From Kribbella sp. CA-293567 (GTDB lineage: Bacteria > Actinomycetota > Actinomycetes > Propionibacteriales > Kribbellaceae): a stretch of 64,000 nucleotides of DNA. The stretch lies in NCBI RefSeq assembly GCF_027627575.1, contig NZ_CP114065.1, positions 5,084,001 to 5,148,000 on the forward strand, given 5' to 3'. Shown here piece by piece: positions 43,376 through 51,147 of the stretch. The notes under the pieces were generated by a model. The model made no database searches and had not been told where the DNA came from. It saw nothing but the letters and a program-made list of their open reading frames with translations. The first letter of the stretch is position 1, and each line of letters starts with the position of its first letter. The position numbers and the translations under genes were made by a program.

Positions 43376-44308
43376 ATGGGAGAGCAGATCATCGGCCGGG
43401 AACTGGCCCATGTGCTTCGAACCGGCCCGTTCTCCGCCGCCCTGCACCTGGCGATCGAGGCCAGCGGCCTGCGGCTGGAGCAGATCCAGACCCAGCTGGC
43501 CGAGCAGAACATCATGGTCAGCCAGACCACTCTGGCGTACTGGCGACGAGGCCGCAGCCGGCCTGAGCGCCCCGCCTCGCTGCTGGCCGTCGAGGCGCTC
43601 GAGGGCATCCTGGGCCTTCCCGCGGACGCGCTCACCGCCCAGCTCGGCCCCCGCCGCCCGCGCGGGCGCTGGCTGGACCACCCACCGGGCACGATGCAGA
43701 TGGCCGACGTCTGGTCGGACACCGGCAGCCTCGACGGGCTGCTGGAGGCCGTCGCCACCCCTGTCCACAACATCCTGTACCGGGTGAGCCTGCACGACCT
43801 GTTCACGATCGGCCCGGACCGGGGCGCGGTCTCCCTGGTCACCCGCGCCGTCGTTCGCGCCACCGCCGACAAGGTCTCCCGCAGCGTGTTCGTCTACCAC
43901 AACGACGAGGGCGAGGGTGGGCTGCCGACCGTGCATCCGGTACGGAACTGCCGGATCGGGCGGACCCGGTCCGATCCCGACGAGAAGTTCCTGGTGGCCG
44001 AGCTGATCTTCGACCGGGTGCTGGACACCGGCGAGACGGCGGCCGTCGAGTACGAGACGCGGTTCGGGCCCGGAGTCCGCGCGGACCACTACCACCGGGC
44101 GTTTCCGGCGGAGACCGGCGACTATCTGCTCCAGGTGCAGTTCGACCCGGACGCGTTGCCGGCCCGCTGTTTCCGGTACAGCCGACGGCGGGAGAACGCG
44201 CCCGACCAGGGAGTCCGCGAGGTGCTGGTGGGATCGACGAACGGCGTGCATCGCGCTGACTCGGACGTCGCGCCGGGGCTGGTCGGGTTGCGCTGGGAGT
44301 GGGAGTAG
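43376..44308 (+). CDS. XRE-like transcriptional regulator
   Basis: 310 residues. The N-terminal 85 residues form a helix-turn-helix-like segment (FSAALHLAIEASGLRLEQIQ, VSQTTLAYWRRGRSRPERP, LAVEALEGILGLP), as in XRE/Cro-type proteins. The rest (about 110-310) is beta-rich with no recognised effector motif, containing RSVFVYHNDEGEGG and FLVAELIFDRVLDTGE. A similar layout occurs in a family of actinobacterial regulators of unknown target. ATG 43376 has GGAGG 10 bases upstream. Followed by a perfect palindromic terminator. Confidence 0.78.
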   Translation: MGEQIIGRELAHVLRTGPFSAALHLAIEASGLRLEQIQTQLAEQNIMVSQTTLAYWRRGRSRPERPASLLAVEALEGILGLPADALTAQLGPRRPRGRWLDHPPGTMQMADVWSDTGSLDGLLEAVATPVHNILYRVSLHDLFTIGPDRGAVSLVTRAVVRATADKVSRSVFVYHNDEGEGGLPTVHPVRNCRIGRTRSDPDEKFLVAELIFDRVLDTGETAAVEYETRFGPGVRADHYHRAFPAETGDYLLQVQFDPDALPARCFRYSRRRENAPDQGVREVLVGSTNGVHRADSDVAPGLVGLRWEWE

Positions 44309-44330
44309 CCGCCGGTCGGCGGAATTGAGT

Positions 44331-44362
44331 AGGGCGTGGCTCCCGATCGGGAGCCACGCCCT
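44331..44362 (+). terminator. perfect 32-base palindromic terminator
   Basis: AGGGCGTGGCTCCCGA and its exact complement TCGGGAGCCACGCCCT form a 16+16 palindrome (at least 14 bp pairing around a tight loop), followed by CTTC, 22 bases after the XRE-like gene. It also marks the left edge of the hairpin array. Confidence 0.85.
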
Positions 44363-45331
44363 CTTCTGGCTCGGGCTTCGATGGCCGAGGCAGGTGGTGC
44401 CGCGGTCCTCCGCCCGAGGACCGCTGGTGGTGCCGCAGCCCTCCCGCCCGAGGACTGCTGGTGGTGCCAGCTGTCCTTCCGCATAAGAGGACCGCTGGGT
44501 GGTGCGCCAACCGTCCTTCCGCATAAGAGGACCGCTGGGTGGTGCGCCGGCCGCCCTTCCGCAAAGAGGACTGCCGGGTGGTGCGGCCGGCTCCCGCGCG
44601 GCATCGCGGGAGCCGGGTCTAGCACGCACGGTCCCGCCAGGCGCTCGGGTGAGGACCGCTGCCGGGTTCCCGTGAGTGAGGCTTCGCGGGGACCCGGATA
44701 CTGCGCCGCGGTCTCCCAGCAGGGTGGGAGTCGCGGTGTTGCCGACCGGCGTCCGAGGAGCAGGCGTACTGCGGGCGCCGGGTGGTGCGGGCAGGTCCGC
44801 TGGTTTGCGGAGGTCTGCCGGTGGTGCCGGCGGTTCCGCTGGTTTGCGGAGGTCCGCCGTACCGGTGGCTTCCCGACAGGGGCCGGGACGTCGCCGGTGC
44901 TACTGCGGTCCCGCTGTGGCTGGGACCGGTCTTGCTGCGGCTCCCGGTGAGGTGGGGCCGGTACTGCGAACAGGCCCTGGTGATGGAGCCTGCCTGGTGC
45001 GCCGGGCCGTCTTGGCTGAAGCCCGGGTGGTGCTGCCAGGTGCCGTGGTGAGCGGACCTGGGGTGTGCGCCGGCTCCGCAGGGTCACGGAGTACCGGGGT
45101 GGTGCCGCCGGGCAGCTGTGGAGTCACAGCGGCCCGGGTGGTGCTGCCGGAGCCCTGGAGATGCAGGGCCGGCTGGTGGTCTCCCGAAGGAGGCCGCCTG
45201 GTCCCGTCGCGGTGAGACGGCTGGGGTACGGCTCAGCCGGGACGGGAGCTCGAGATGGTCTGTTGGGTGGAGCCCGCCTTCGGAGGGGGCTCAGGTGGTT
45301 CCGCGATTCAGTTGTCGGCCAGCGGCTGAGG
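44363..45331. repeat. gene-free array of hairpins separated by a GGTGGTGC octamer
   Basis: No credible gene; the open frames here are low-complexity Trp/Cys/Arg-rich shadows. The octamer GGTGGTGC occurs 11 times between 44393 and 45144 (for example 44393, 44426, 44460, 44498, 44538, 44577, 44781, 44820, 45026, 45098, 45137). Between copies lie inverted repeats: GCGGTCCT/AGGACCGC at 44402-44424, a perfect 12-bp CCGGCTCCCGCG/CGCGGGAGCCGG at 44587-44616, and others at 44662-44696 and 44706-44736. Exact direct repeats include 36 bases at 44473-44508 and 44513-44548, and 24 bases (one change) at 44796-44819 and 44835-44858, giving a 33-40 base period in the best-preserved part. Function unknown. 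Confidence 0.8.
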
Positions 45332-46600
45332 TCAGCGGAGTGGGTTGAAGGGCAGCAGTTCTTCCGGCGTACGGCCGGTGGTGATGGTCTCGGCGAGCAA
45401 CTGGCCGGTGATCGGGCCGAGCGTGATGCCCCACATGCCGTGACCGCCGGCAGCGAAGACGCGGGGCGACGCGGTGGCGCCGATCAGCGGCAGGCCGTCC
45501 GGGGTGCACGGGCGGGGGCCGACCCACTCGAAGGTACGAGCGTCCAGGTCGGCGTCCCGCAGCAGCGGCCGGGCCGCCTCCACGATCGCCTCGATGCGGC
45601 GCGGGTCGAGCTTCGCGTCGGGCTTGCGGAACTCCATCATCCCGGCGACCCGCAGCCGGTCGCCCAGCGGCGTACAGGCGATTCGCTGGGCCGGGAAGTA
45701 GACCGGGCCGGCCGGGACGTGCGCGATCGGGACGCTGAAGCTGTAGCCGCGGCCCGCCTGGACGACGGTCCTCACGCCGAACTGCCGGGCGAGATCGCCC
45801 AGCCAGGCGCCGGTGGCCATCACGACCGCGTCGTACGGCGTGCTCTCGCCGTCGGCGGTGACGATCCGGACGCCGCGGATCTCGTCCACGATGTCCTTCA
45901 CCGCCACGCCGGTGACGATCTCTCCGCCGCGAGCGCGGACCGAGTCGGCCAGCATGTTCACGTACTCGCCCGGGTTGATGAAGCGCTGACCGTGCAGCCG
46001 GATGGCCGCGCCGATCTCGTCGGACAGCGACGGCTCGATCTCGCGGGCGTCGTCGCCGGTGATCGCCTCGAACTCGATCCCCTGGCCGGCCGCGTGGATG
46101 TGCTCGATCTCCTCGAGCAGCACCGTGCGCTCCGCCTCGGTCCGGTACGCCGCCAGGAACGACTTGGCCTCGTAGGTCTCGGCCTCGACCCCCGCCTTGG
46201 CGAGCGCGTCGAACCCGTTCAGCGCCTGCCGGTTGATCGGCACCAGCGCCTCCATCGCCGTCTTCCAGCGACCGGCGGTGCTGTTGCGAGCGAACCGGGT
46301 CAGGAACGAGATGAGTCGCGGGCTCGCCGTCGGCGGCACGTAGACCGGCGAGGACGGGCTCAGCACCGCGCCGATGCCGTACTTGAGCACGGCGGGCTCC
46401 GGCAGCGGGGTCGCCAGGCCGGGGGTCAGCCAGCCCGCGTTGCCCCAGGAAGCACCGGCGGCGACGCCTTCACGATCCAGCACGGTGACCTCGATCCCCG
46501 CCTCCTGGAGGAACCAGGCGGTGGAGAGACCGACCATGCCGGCGCCGACTACGGCGACCCGGTCCGGGACGAGGTGATTGCCTTGCACGGAAGCGACCAT
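45332..46600 (-). CDS. FAD-dependent amino-acid oxidase/dehydrogenase, DadA-like
   Basis: 422 residues. The N-terminal dinucleotide motif VAVVGAGMVGLSTAWFLQEAG binds FAD. ASWGNAGWLTPG and the C-terminal EWVGPRPCTPDGLPLIG and GGHGMWGITLGPITGQLLA are characteristic of the D-amino-acid dehydrogenase (DadA) group of the DAO family. It probably oxidatively deaminates a D-amino acid or glycine-like substrate at the membrane or in the cytosol. ATG 46600 is chosen because it starts just before the FAD motif; the ribosome site is weak. Divergent from a PucR-type regulator with a dyad in between, suggesting regulation by it. Confidence 0.87.
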   Translation of the reverse strand: MVASVQGNHLVPDRVAVVGAGMVGLSTAWFLQEAGIEVTVLDREGVAAGASWGNAGWLTPGLATPLPEPAVLKYGIGAVLSPSSPVYVPPTASPRLISFLTRFARNSTAGRWKTAMEALVPINRQALNGFDALAKAGVEAETYEAKSFLAAYRTEAERTVLLEEIEHIHAAGQGIEFEAITGDDAREIEPSLSDEIGAAIRLHGQRFINPGEYVNMLADSVRARGGEIVTGVAVKDIVDEIRGVRIVTADGESTPYDAVVMATGAWLGDLARQFGVRTVVQAGRGYSFSVPIAHVPAGPVYFPAQRIACTPLGDRLRVAGMMEFRKPDAKLDPRRIEAIVEAARPLLRDADLDARTFEWVGPRPCTPDGLPLIGATASPRVFAAGGHGMWGITLGPITGQLLAETITTGRTPEELLPFNPLR

Positions 46601-46634
46601 GTATCGATGGTGCGGCCGCTCCGAACCGCTGTCA

Positions 46635-46650
46635 TGGTGCGGTCGCACCA
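46635..46650. promoter_or_regulatory. dyad between dadA-like gene and pucR-like regulator
   Basis: TGGTGCG GT CGCACCA, a perfect 7-bp inverted repeat with a 2-base centre, lies in the 91-base divergent gap. A related half site TGGTGCGG is seen at about 46608. It is a good candidate operator for the adjacent PucR-type protein. Confidence 0.68.
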
Positions 46651-46691
46651 CAGCTGGCACTGATGACAGTGGCAAGAGCACAATAACCTTC

Positions 46692-48245
46692 ATGATCACC
46701 GTCCCTGACCTGGTCCTTGCCGTCGGACCGGCCCTGTTCGAGATCGTCGTGGCCGGGCACGGCGACGGCGAGGTGCGCGATGTCTTCCTCGCCGATCCGC
46801 AGGAATCCGCGACCGGTCAGCCGGGCGACCTGGTGCTCGGCTTCGGCCTGGGCAGCCCGGAGGAGGCCGTGGAACTGCTGGAGCGCTGTGCCGCCGGCAA
46901 TGCCTCGGCCATCATTTTGCGGACCACCCTCGCCTATCACCCGGCCGTGGTGGCTCAGGCTGAGAAGTGGCTGCTCACCCTGGTCGCACTGCAGCCGACT
47001 GTCACCTGGGCCCACGTGGTCTGGCTACTGCGAGGCGTGATCGACAGGGCCGCGGCTCCCGACTCCCCCACGGCGGGTGACGCCGGAGTACACCAAGAGC
47101 TCTTCGCACTGGCCGACGCCGCCGCGGCCATCGTCGATGCTCCAGTGACGATCGAGGACAACCAGTCTCGGGTGCTGGCCTATTCGAGCCTCCATGACGT
47201 CAGTGACACCGACCCGACCCGAGTGTCGACGATTGTCGGCCGGAGGGTGCCCGCTGAGGTCATCGCGCACTTCAGGGCTCGAGGGATTTTCCGGCGTCTT
47301 GCCAGGTCGAGCGAGCCGTTCCTGGTGCCTGACGGTCCCAACGGCATCCGCCCGCGACTCGTAGTACCGGTTCGGGCCGGCGGTGAGTGGCTGGGCTCGA
47401 TCTGGGCCGTGGTGGACGGGCCGGTGAGCGCAGAGGTCACTGCTGAGCTCAGTCAGGCTGCGTCGGTGCTTGCGCTGCACCTACTGCGGCTCAGGGCTCA
47501 GGCGGACGTGGCCAGGCGTAGCGCCATCGACCGCCTGCGGACCGTACTGCGGCAGTTCTCTCCCGACACTCCACTCGACGTGCGGCTGCCACCGCCGCCC
47601 TGGCGGGTAGTCGCCCTCGGCTCACCAGGCGAGTACGACGTACCGCAGGAGCTGGATCTGTGGGAGTCCACTGGTCGCCGCCACGGCTGGAGCGAGCCGC
47701 AACTGGCTGACCTCGACGGCAATGTCCTGGCAGTCGTCTCGGACGGCGACGGCCCCGGCTCGTGGCGCTGGCTCCGCAAGCTCGTCATGGACCTGGCCAA
47801 GGACTCCCCGGGTACGACGGCCGCAGCCGGCGGGCGTGCCCGTGGCGCGGCGGACCTCCCGAGCTCCCGAGCGGAGGCGGTCGAGCTACTAGGCCTGGTA
47901 CGCCGTGAGCTCGCGCCCGGCCCAGCACTCCGGGTCGAGCAGGCGTGGCACATCCTGACGGTTCACCGGGCGGTCACGTCCCTCGACACCACCAAGCTCG
48001 ACGGGCCGCTGGCGACTCTGCTCCGCCACGACATCGAGCACGACACCGCCTTCGTCGACACCCTGCAGGCCTGGCTCAACTATCCGGGCCAACCGCAGCA
48101 GGCGGCCAGGCAGCTGCATCTGCACACCAACACCTTGCGGCACCGGATGAAACGCATCGGGGAGATCGCACGACTCGACCTGACGAGTCCGCGCGAACGG
48201 CTGGCCCTGCAGCTGCAGATCGCCGCCGTGCGGACCGAACACTGA
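46692..48245 (+). CDS. PucR-family transcriptional regulator
   Basis: 517 residues. The N-terminal part (about 1-120) fits a PucR ligand region (LVLAVGPALFEIVVAGHGDGE), followed by a GAF-like middle domain (VDAPVTIEDNQSRVLAYSSL). The C-terminal HTH is typical of the family: DTLQAWLNYPGQPQQAARQL and HLHTNTLRHRMKRIGEI (about 455-490). ATG 46692 is chosen over an upstream frame start at 46578, which would overlap the divergent gene. PucR proteins usually activate neighbouring catabolic genes, here probably the divergent DadA-like oxidase through the dyad at 46635. Confidence 0.88.
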   Translation: MITVPDLVLAVGPALFEIVVAGHGDGEVRDVFLADPQESATGQPGDLVLGFGLGSPEEAVELLERCAAGNASAIILRTTLAYHPAVVAQAEKWLLTLVALQPTVTWAHVVWLLRGVIDRAAAPDSPTAGDAGVHQELFALADAAAAIVDAPVTIEDNQSRVLAYSSLHDVSDTDPTRVSTIVGRRVPAEVIAHFRARGIFRRLARSSEPFLVPDGPNGIRPRLVVPVRAGGEWLGSIWAVVDGPVSAEVTAELSQAASVLALHLLRLRAQADVARRSAIDRLRTVLRQFSPDTPLDVRLPPPPWRVVALGSPGEYDVPQELDLWESTGRRHGWSEPQLADLDGNVLAVVSDGDGPGSWRWLRKLVMDLAKDSPGTTAAAGGRARGAADLPSSRAEAVELLGLVRRELAPGPALRVEQAWHILTVHRAVTSLDTTKLDGPLATLLRHDIEHDTAFVDTLQAWLNYPGQPQQAARQLHLHTNTLRHRMKRIGEIARLDLTSPRERLALQLQIAAVRTEH

Positions 48246-48344
48246 GACGTAAGCCACAGGCCCAGGTAACAAGGCTTCATATTCCGGCAACGGACGGGCA
48301 ACATCCGGCTGGCACTGTTTACCTCAGAAACACCGAGAACTTGT

Positions 48345-48436
48345 CCCAGCCTTTCACCAGGAGGCTGGGGCAGCTCGTTCCAGCCTTTCACCAGGAGGCT
48401 GGAGCAACCCGAGCGAGCATTTCACCAGGATGCTCG
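48345..48436. repeat. three tandem hairpins with one conserved loop and covarying stems
   Basis: Hairpins at 48346-48368, 48380-48402 and 48414-48436. Each has a 7-bp stem and the identical 9-base loop TTCACCAGG (CCTGGTGAA on the minus strand). Stems 1 and 2 are CCAGCCT/AGGCTGG. Stem 3 is CGAGCAT/ATGCTCG, with two compensatory base-pair changes. Spacers are 11 bases. They lie in the 249-base gap between the convergent PucR gene and the flavin hydroxylase gene. They may be terminators, but loop conservation with covarying stems suggests selection on structure and loop. Confidence 0.8.
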
Positions 48437-48494
48437 GTCGCGGGTCGGCCCGGCGGTCGTCTGAGCGATCGCCGGGCCAGCGCGCGTTCCGCGC

Positions 48495-49559
48495 TCAGGC
48501 AAGTTGGTTGACGACGGCACCGAAAACTCCCGGCAGCCGCGCGGCCGCCGGCACGATGCGGGGAGCGAGCAACGAACTGTTGCGGGCCCAGAGCAACGAA
48601 CCGGTGAGGAAGCGGCACTCCCACGAGACCCGTCGCCAAGCCGCGTCGTACTCGGCGGGCCGGTCGGCCTGGACGCAGCGGACCAGTTCCGCCGAGGTGC
48701 GGAGCGCGACGGCGATTCCTTCACCGGTCAGCGCGTCGACGTAGCCGGCGGCGTCACCGACCAGCAGCACGCGCCCGGCCACCCGTCCGCGCACTCGTTG
48801 ACGAAGCGGACCGGCACCCAGCACCGCGGATGCTTCCGGTGCACCGGCGAGGCGGCGTCTGAGCGCGGGAAACGCTTCGAGATGAGAGTCGAACGAGCCT
48901 CGGGCCGAGGTGAGGACGGCGACGCCGACCAGGTCGTCGGCGACCGGCGTCACGTAGGCCTCACCCAGAGAAGACCAGTAGACCTCGACGAGCTCACTCC
49001 AAGGACGGACGACGTAGTGCCGCCGAAGCCCGCGACGCGGCTGCCCCGCATCGTGGGACGAGAAGAAGCCAAGGTCGCCGGCGCGTCGGCGGCGGCCGGT
49101 CGACTCCCCTAGGCCCAACTGACGGCGGATCGGAGAGTGGAGTCCGTCAGAGGCCGCCAGGTAGCGGGCGGTGAAGCCCGCGGCGGTGACGGAGTGCGCG
49201 GTTTGGGTGATGGCCTCGACGCGACCGCGGACGACCGGGACGTCCAGTTCGGCAAGGCGATCCAGCAACGCGCGCTGCAGCGTCGTACGGCGTACTCCGA
49301 GGCCCGGCCCCGAGCGGAAGCGCGCATCGACCACATGGTTGGCGTCGAGGTACCGGATGCCGAAGAACGGCCGGCCGGCCGGCGCGACGCCGAGGCGCGA
49401 CAGGTACTCGACGGCGCTGTGCGCGATGCCCTCGCCGCAAGCCTTGTCGATCGGCGCCGGCCGCGGCTCGACCACGACCACCGACAGCCCCGCCATCGCG
49501 GCGCGGATCGCCGTGGCTGCCCCGGCCGGACCGGCGCCCGCGACGAGGAGATCGATCAC
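48495..49559 (-). CDS. FAD-dependent hydroxylase, SrsC-like / geranylgeranyl-reductase type
   Basis: 354 residues. FAD motif DLLVAGAGPAGAATAIRAA at the N-terminus, CGEGIAHSAVEYL, the second FAD motif LLVGDAAGYVDALTGEGI and a C-terminal helical region. This is the flavoprotein monooxygenase/GGR group. GTG 49559 overlaps the upstream methyltransferase stop by 4 bases (GTGA), which fixes the start. With the type III PKS and the methyltransferase it reproduces the srsABC gene set of Streptomyces griseus, where the flavoprotein hydroxylates alkylresorcinols to quinones. A quinone-forming role in phenolic lipid synthesis is therefore inferred. Confidence 0.85.
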   Translation of the reverse strand: MIDLLVAGAGPAGAATAIRAAMAGLSVVVVEPRPAPIDKACGEGIAHSAVEYLSRLGVAPAGRPFFGIRYLDANHVVDARFRSGPGLGVRRTTLQRALLDRLAELDVPVVRGRVEAITQTAHSVTAAGFTARYLAASDGLHSPIRRQLGLGESTGRRRRAGDLGFFSSHDAGQPRRGLRRHYVVRPWSELVEVYWSSLGEAYVTPVADDLVGVAVLTSARGSFDSHLEAFPALRRRLAGAPEASAVLGAGPLRQRVRGRVAGRVLLVGDAAGYVDALTGEGIAVALRTSAELVRCVQADRPAEYDAAWRRVSWECRFLTGSLLWARNSSLLAPRIVPAAARLPGVFGAVVNQLA

Positions 49560-50083
49560 TTGGTCAGTGCGGAGTCCAGCGCCGCTTCCTCCGTGCGGAT
49601 GCGGACGGCGAGCAACGGGATGTTCAGCAGCAGGAACCCCGCCGCCGTCACCCACGCCGTGTGCACCAGCGGCAACGCGATCCCCTCGGCCACCACCGCG
49701 ACGTAGTTCGGATGACGCAACCACTTGTATGGGCCCGCGGCAACCAGTTTCAGTCCTGGTACGACGATCACGCGGGTGTTCCACTGCGGTCCGAGCACCC
49801 CGATGCACCACCACCGCAGCCCCTGCGCCAGCAGCACGACGGCCAGCATCGACCAGCCGAGCGCCGGGACGAACGGCCGGTCCGCCACGATCGCCTCGAC
49901 CAGACAGGCGGCCAGGAACCCGGTGTGCAGCAGCACCATGAACGGATAGTGCCCCTGGCCCGACTCCACTCCGCCGCGCTGGAAGCTCCACTTCGCGTTG
50001 CGCAGCGAGACGACCAGTTCGGCCACCCGTTCGAGCCCGACGGCCAGCACCAGCACGACGTACCACCACAACGACGAGTCCAT
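49556..50083 (-). CDS. isoprenylcysteine-carboxyl-methyltransferase-family membrane methyltransferase, SrsB-like
   Basis: 175 residues with four to five membrane helices and the ICMT-family C-terminal motif GPYKWLRHPNYVAVVAEGIALPL, where the His-Pro-Asn sequence binds S-adenosylmethionine. ATG 50083 (TGATG overlap with the PKS stop) is chosen over GTG codons at 50089 and 50086; GGAG precedes it. In srs-type operons this enzyme O-methylates the alkylresorcinol made by the PKS. Translational coupling on both sides supports a shared pathway. Confidence 0.86.
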   Translation of the reverse strand: MDSSLWWYVVLVLAVGLERVAELVVSLRNAKWSFQRGGVESGQGHYPFMVLLHTGFLAACLVEAIVADRPFVPALGWSMLAVVLLAQGLRWWCIGVLGPQWNTRVIVVPGLKLVAAGPYKWLRHPNYVAVVAEGIALPLVHTAWVTAAGFLLLNIPLLAVRIRTEEAALDSALTK

Positions 50084-51129
50084 CACCACTCCAGAAGTAC
50101 GAGCTCGGAACAGAAACCTGGGCCCATCGCGAGCAACACGCCCATCCCCGAAGGATCCAGGCTCAGGGTGTCACCGAGCACGTGCAGCACCGAGGAGGAC
50201 GACAGGTTGCCCACGGCGTCGAGCGATTTCCAGGTCAGGTCGAGCGCACCCGGCCGCAGTTCCAGGGTCGCCGCGACGGCCTCCAGTACCTTCGGCCCAC
50301 CCGGGTGACTGACCCACGTGCCGATCTCCGCGACGGTCAGGTCGTGCTCGGCGAGGAACGTGGTCACGTCACCGCCGAGGTACTTCCGGACCACCTCCGG
50401 TACCTCGGCACCGAGCACGATCCCGAAACCGCCCGATCCCACGTCCCAGCCCATCACCCGCTCGGAGTCGGGGTAGAGCCGCGAGCGGGTCGCCACCACG
50501 GACGGGCCGGCGGCCGCCGGGTGATCCGAACCGGTCAGCACCACCGCCGCCGCTCCGTCGCCGAACAGCGCCCCGCCGACCAGGTTCGGCAGGGACGAGT
50601 CGTCGCGCTGCAGCGTCAGGGAGCACAGCTCGACCGACAGCAGCACCGCGACATGAGTCGGCCAGGCTTTGAGGTAGTCGTGCAACCGCGCGATGCCGGC
50701 CGCGCCCCCGACACAGCCGAGGCCGAACAACGGCAGCCGTTTGACGTCCTCCCGCAGTCCGAGCCGGACGGCCACTCGCGCGTCGATCGACGGCGCGGCG
50801 ATACCGGTCACCGTGGTGAACATCAGGATGTCGACGTCGTCCACGCTCAGCCCGGCCGCGGCCAGCGCGCCCGAGACGGCTTCGGCGCCGAGGTCGACGG
50901 CCGTCGAGATCCAGGCGTCGTTCGCCTCGCCGAAGTCCTTCAGTACGCCGTACCGCTCCAGCGGCAGCGCCAGATGCCGGTAGGAGACCCCGGCGTTCTC
51001 GTGCAGGCGGCGGAGCAGACCGATCCCCTTGCCGTCGGGCAGGCAGATGTCGGCAAAGGCCGCGGTGATTTCTTCCTGGGCGTAGCGGTGCGGCGGCAAC
51101 GCGGCCTGCACCGCGGCGATCCGCGTCAT
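50083..51129 (-). CDS. type III polyketide synthase, SrsA-like alkylresorcinol synthase
   Basis: 348 residues, a chalcone-synthase-fold enzyme that extends a fatty acyl starter with malonyl-CoA units. The catalytic triad is complete: Cys139 in FGLGCVGGAAG, His275 in WVSHPGGPKVL and Asn308 in AVGNLSSSS. MGWDVGSGGFGIVL and GVLLAMGPGFCSELVLLEW are typical. ATG 51129 is chosen over a frame start at 51204, which would overlap the divergent gene. It heads the PKS-methyltransferase-hydroxylase operon. The product is probably a long-chain resorcinol or pyrone; the starter cannot be read from sequence. Confidence 0.92.
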   Translation of the reverse strand: MTRIAAVQAALPPHRYAQEEITAAFADICLPDGKGIGLLRRLHENAGVSYRHLALPLERYGVLKDFGEANDAWISTAVDLGAEAVSGALAAAGLSVDDVDILMFTTVTGIAAPSIDARVAVRLGLREDVKRLPLFGLGCVGGAAGIARLHDYLKAWPTHVAVLLSVELCSLTLQRDDSSLPNLVGGALFGDGAAAVVLTGSDHPAAAGPSVVATRSRLYPDSERVMGWDVGSGGFGIVLGAEVPEVVRKYLGGDVTTFLAEHDLTVAEIGTWVSHPGGPKVLEAVAATLELRPGALDLTWKSLDAVGNLSSSSVLHVLGDTLSLDPSGMGVLLAMGPGFCSELVLLEW

Positions 51130-51147
51130 CGTGGCATCGTTGGGTCG

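Noticed and set aside
44473..44858. CRISPR array
   Set aside because: The direct repeats are adjacent or overlapping with no unique spacers of even length, the units are themselves hairpins, and no cas genes are present.
44363..45331. Integron attC-like cassette array
   Set aside because: The hairpins carry no cassette genes, no integrase is seen, and the conserved part is a single octamer outside the stems rather than R-box-like stem ends.
43839..45527. Several open frames of 60-240 residues over the hairpin array on both strands
   Set aside because: They consist of Trp/Cys/Arg/His-rich repeats produced by the GGTGGTGC units, lack ribosome sites and show no domain; treated as non-coding repeats.
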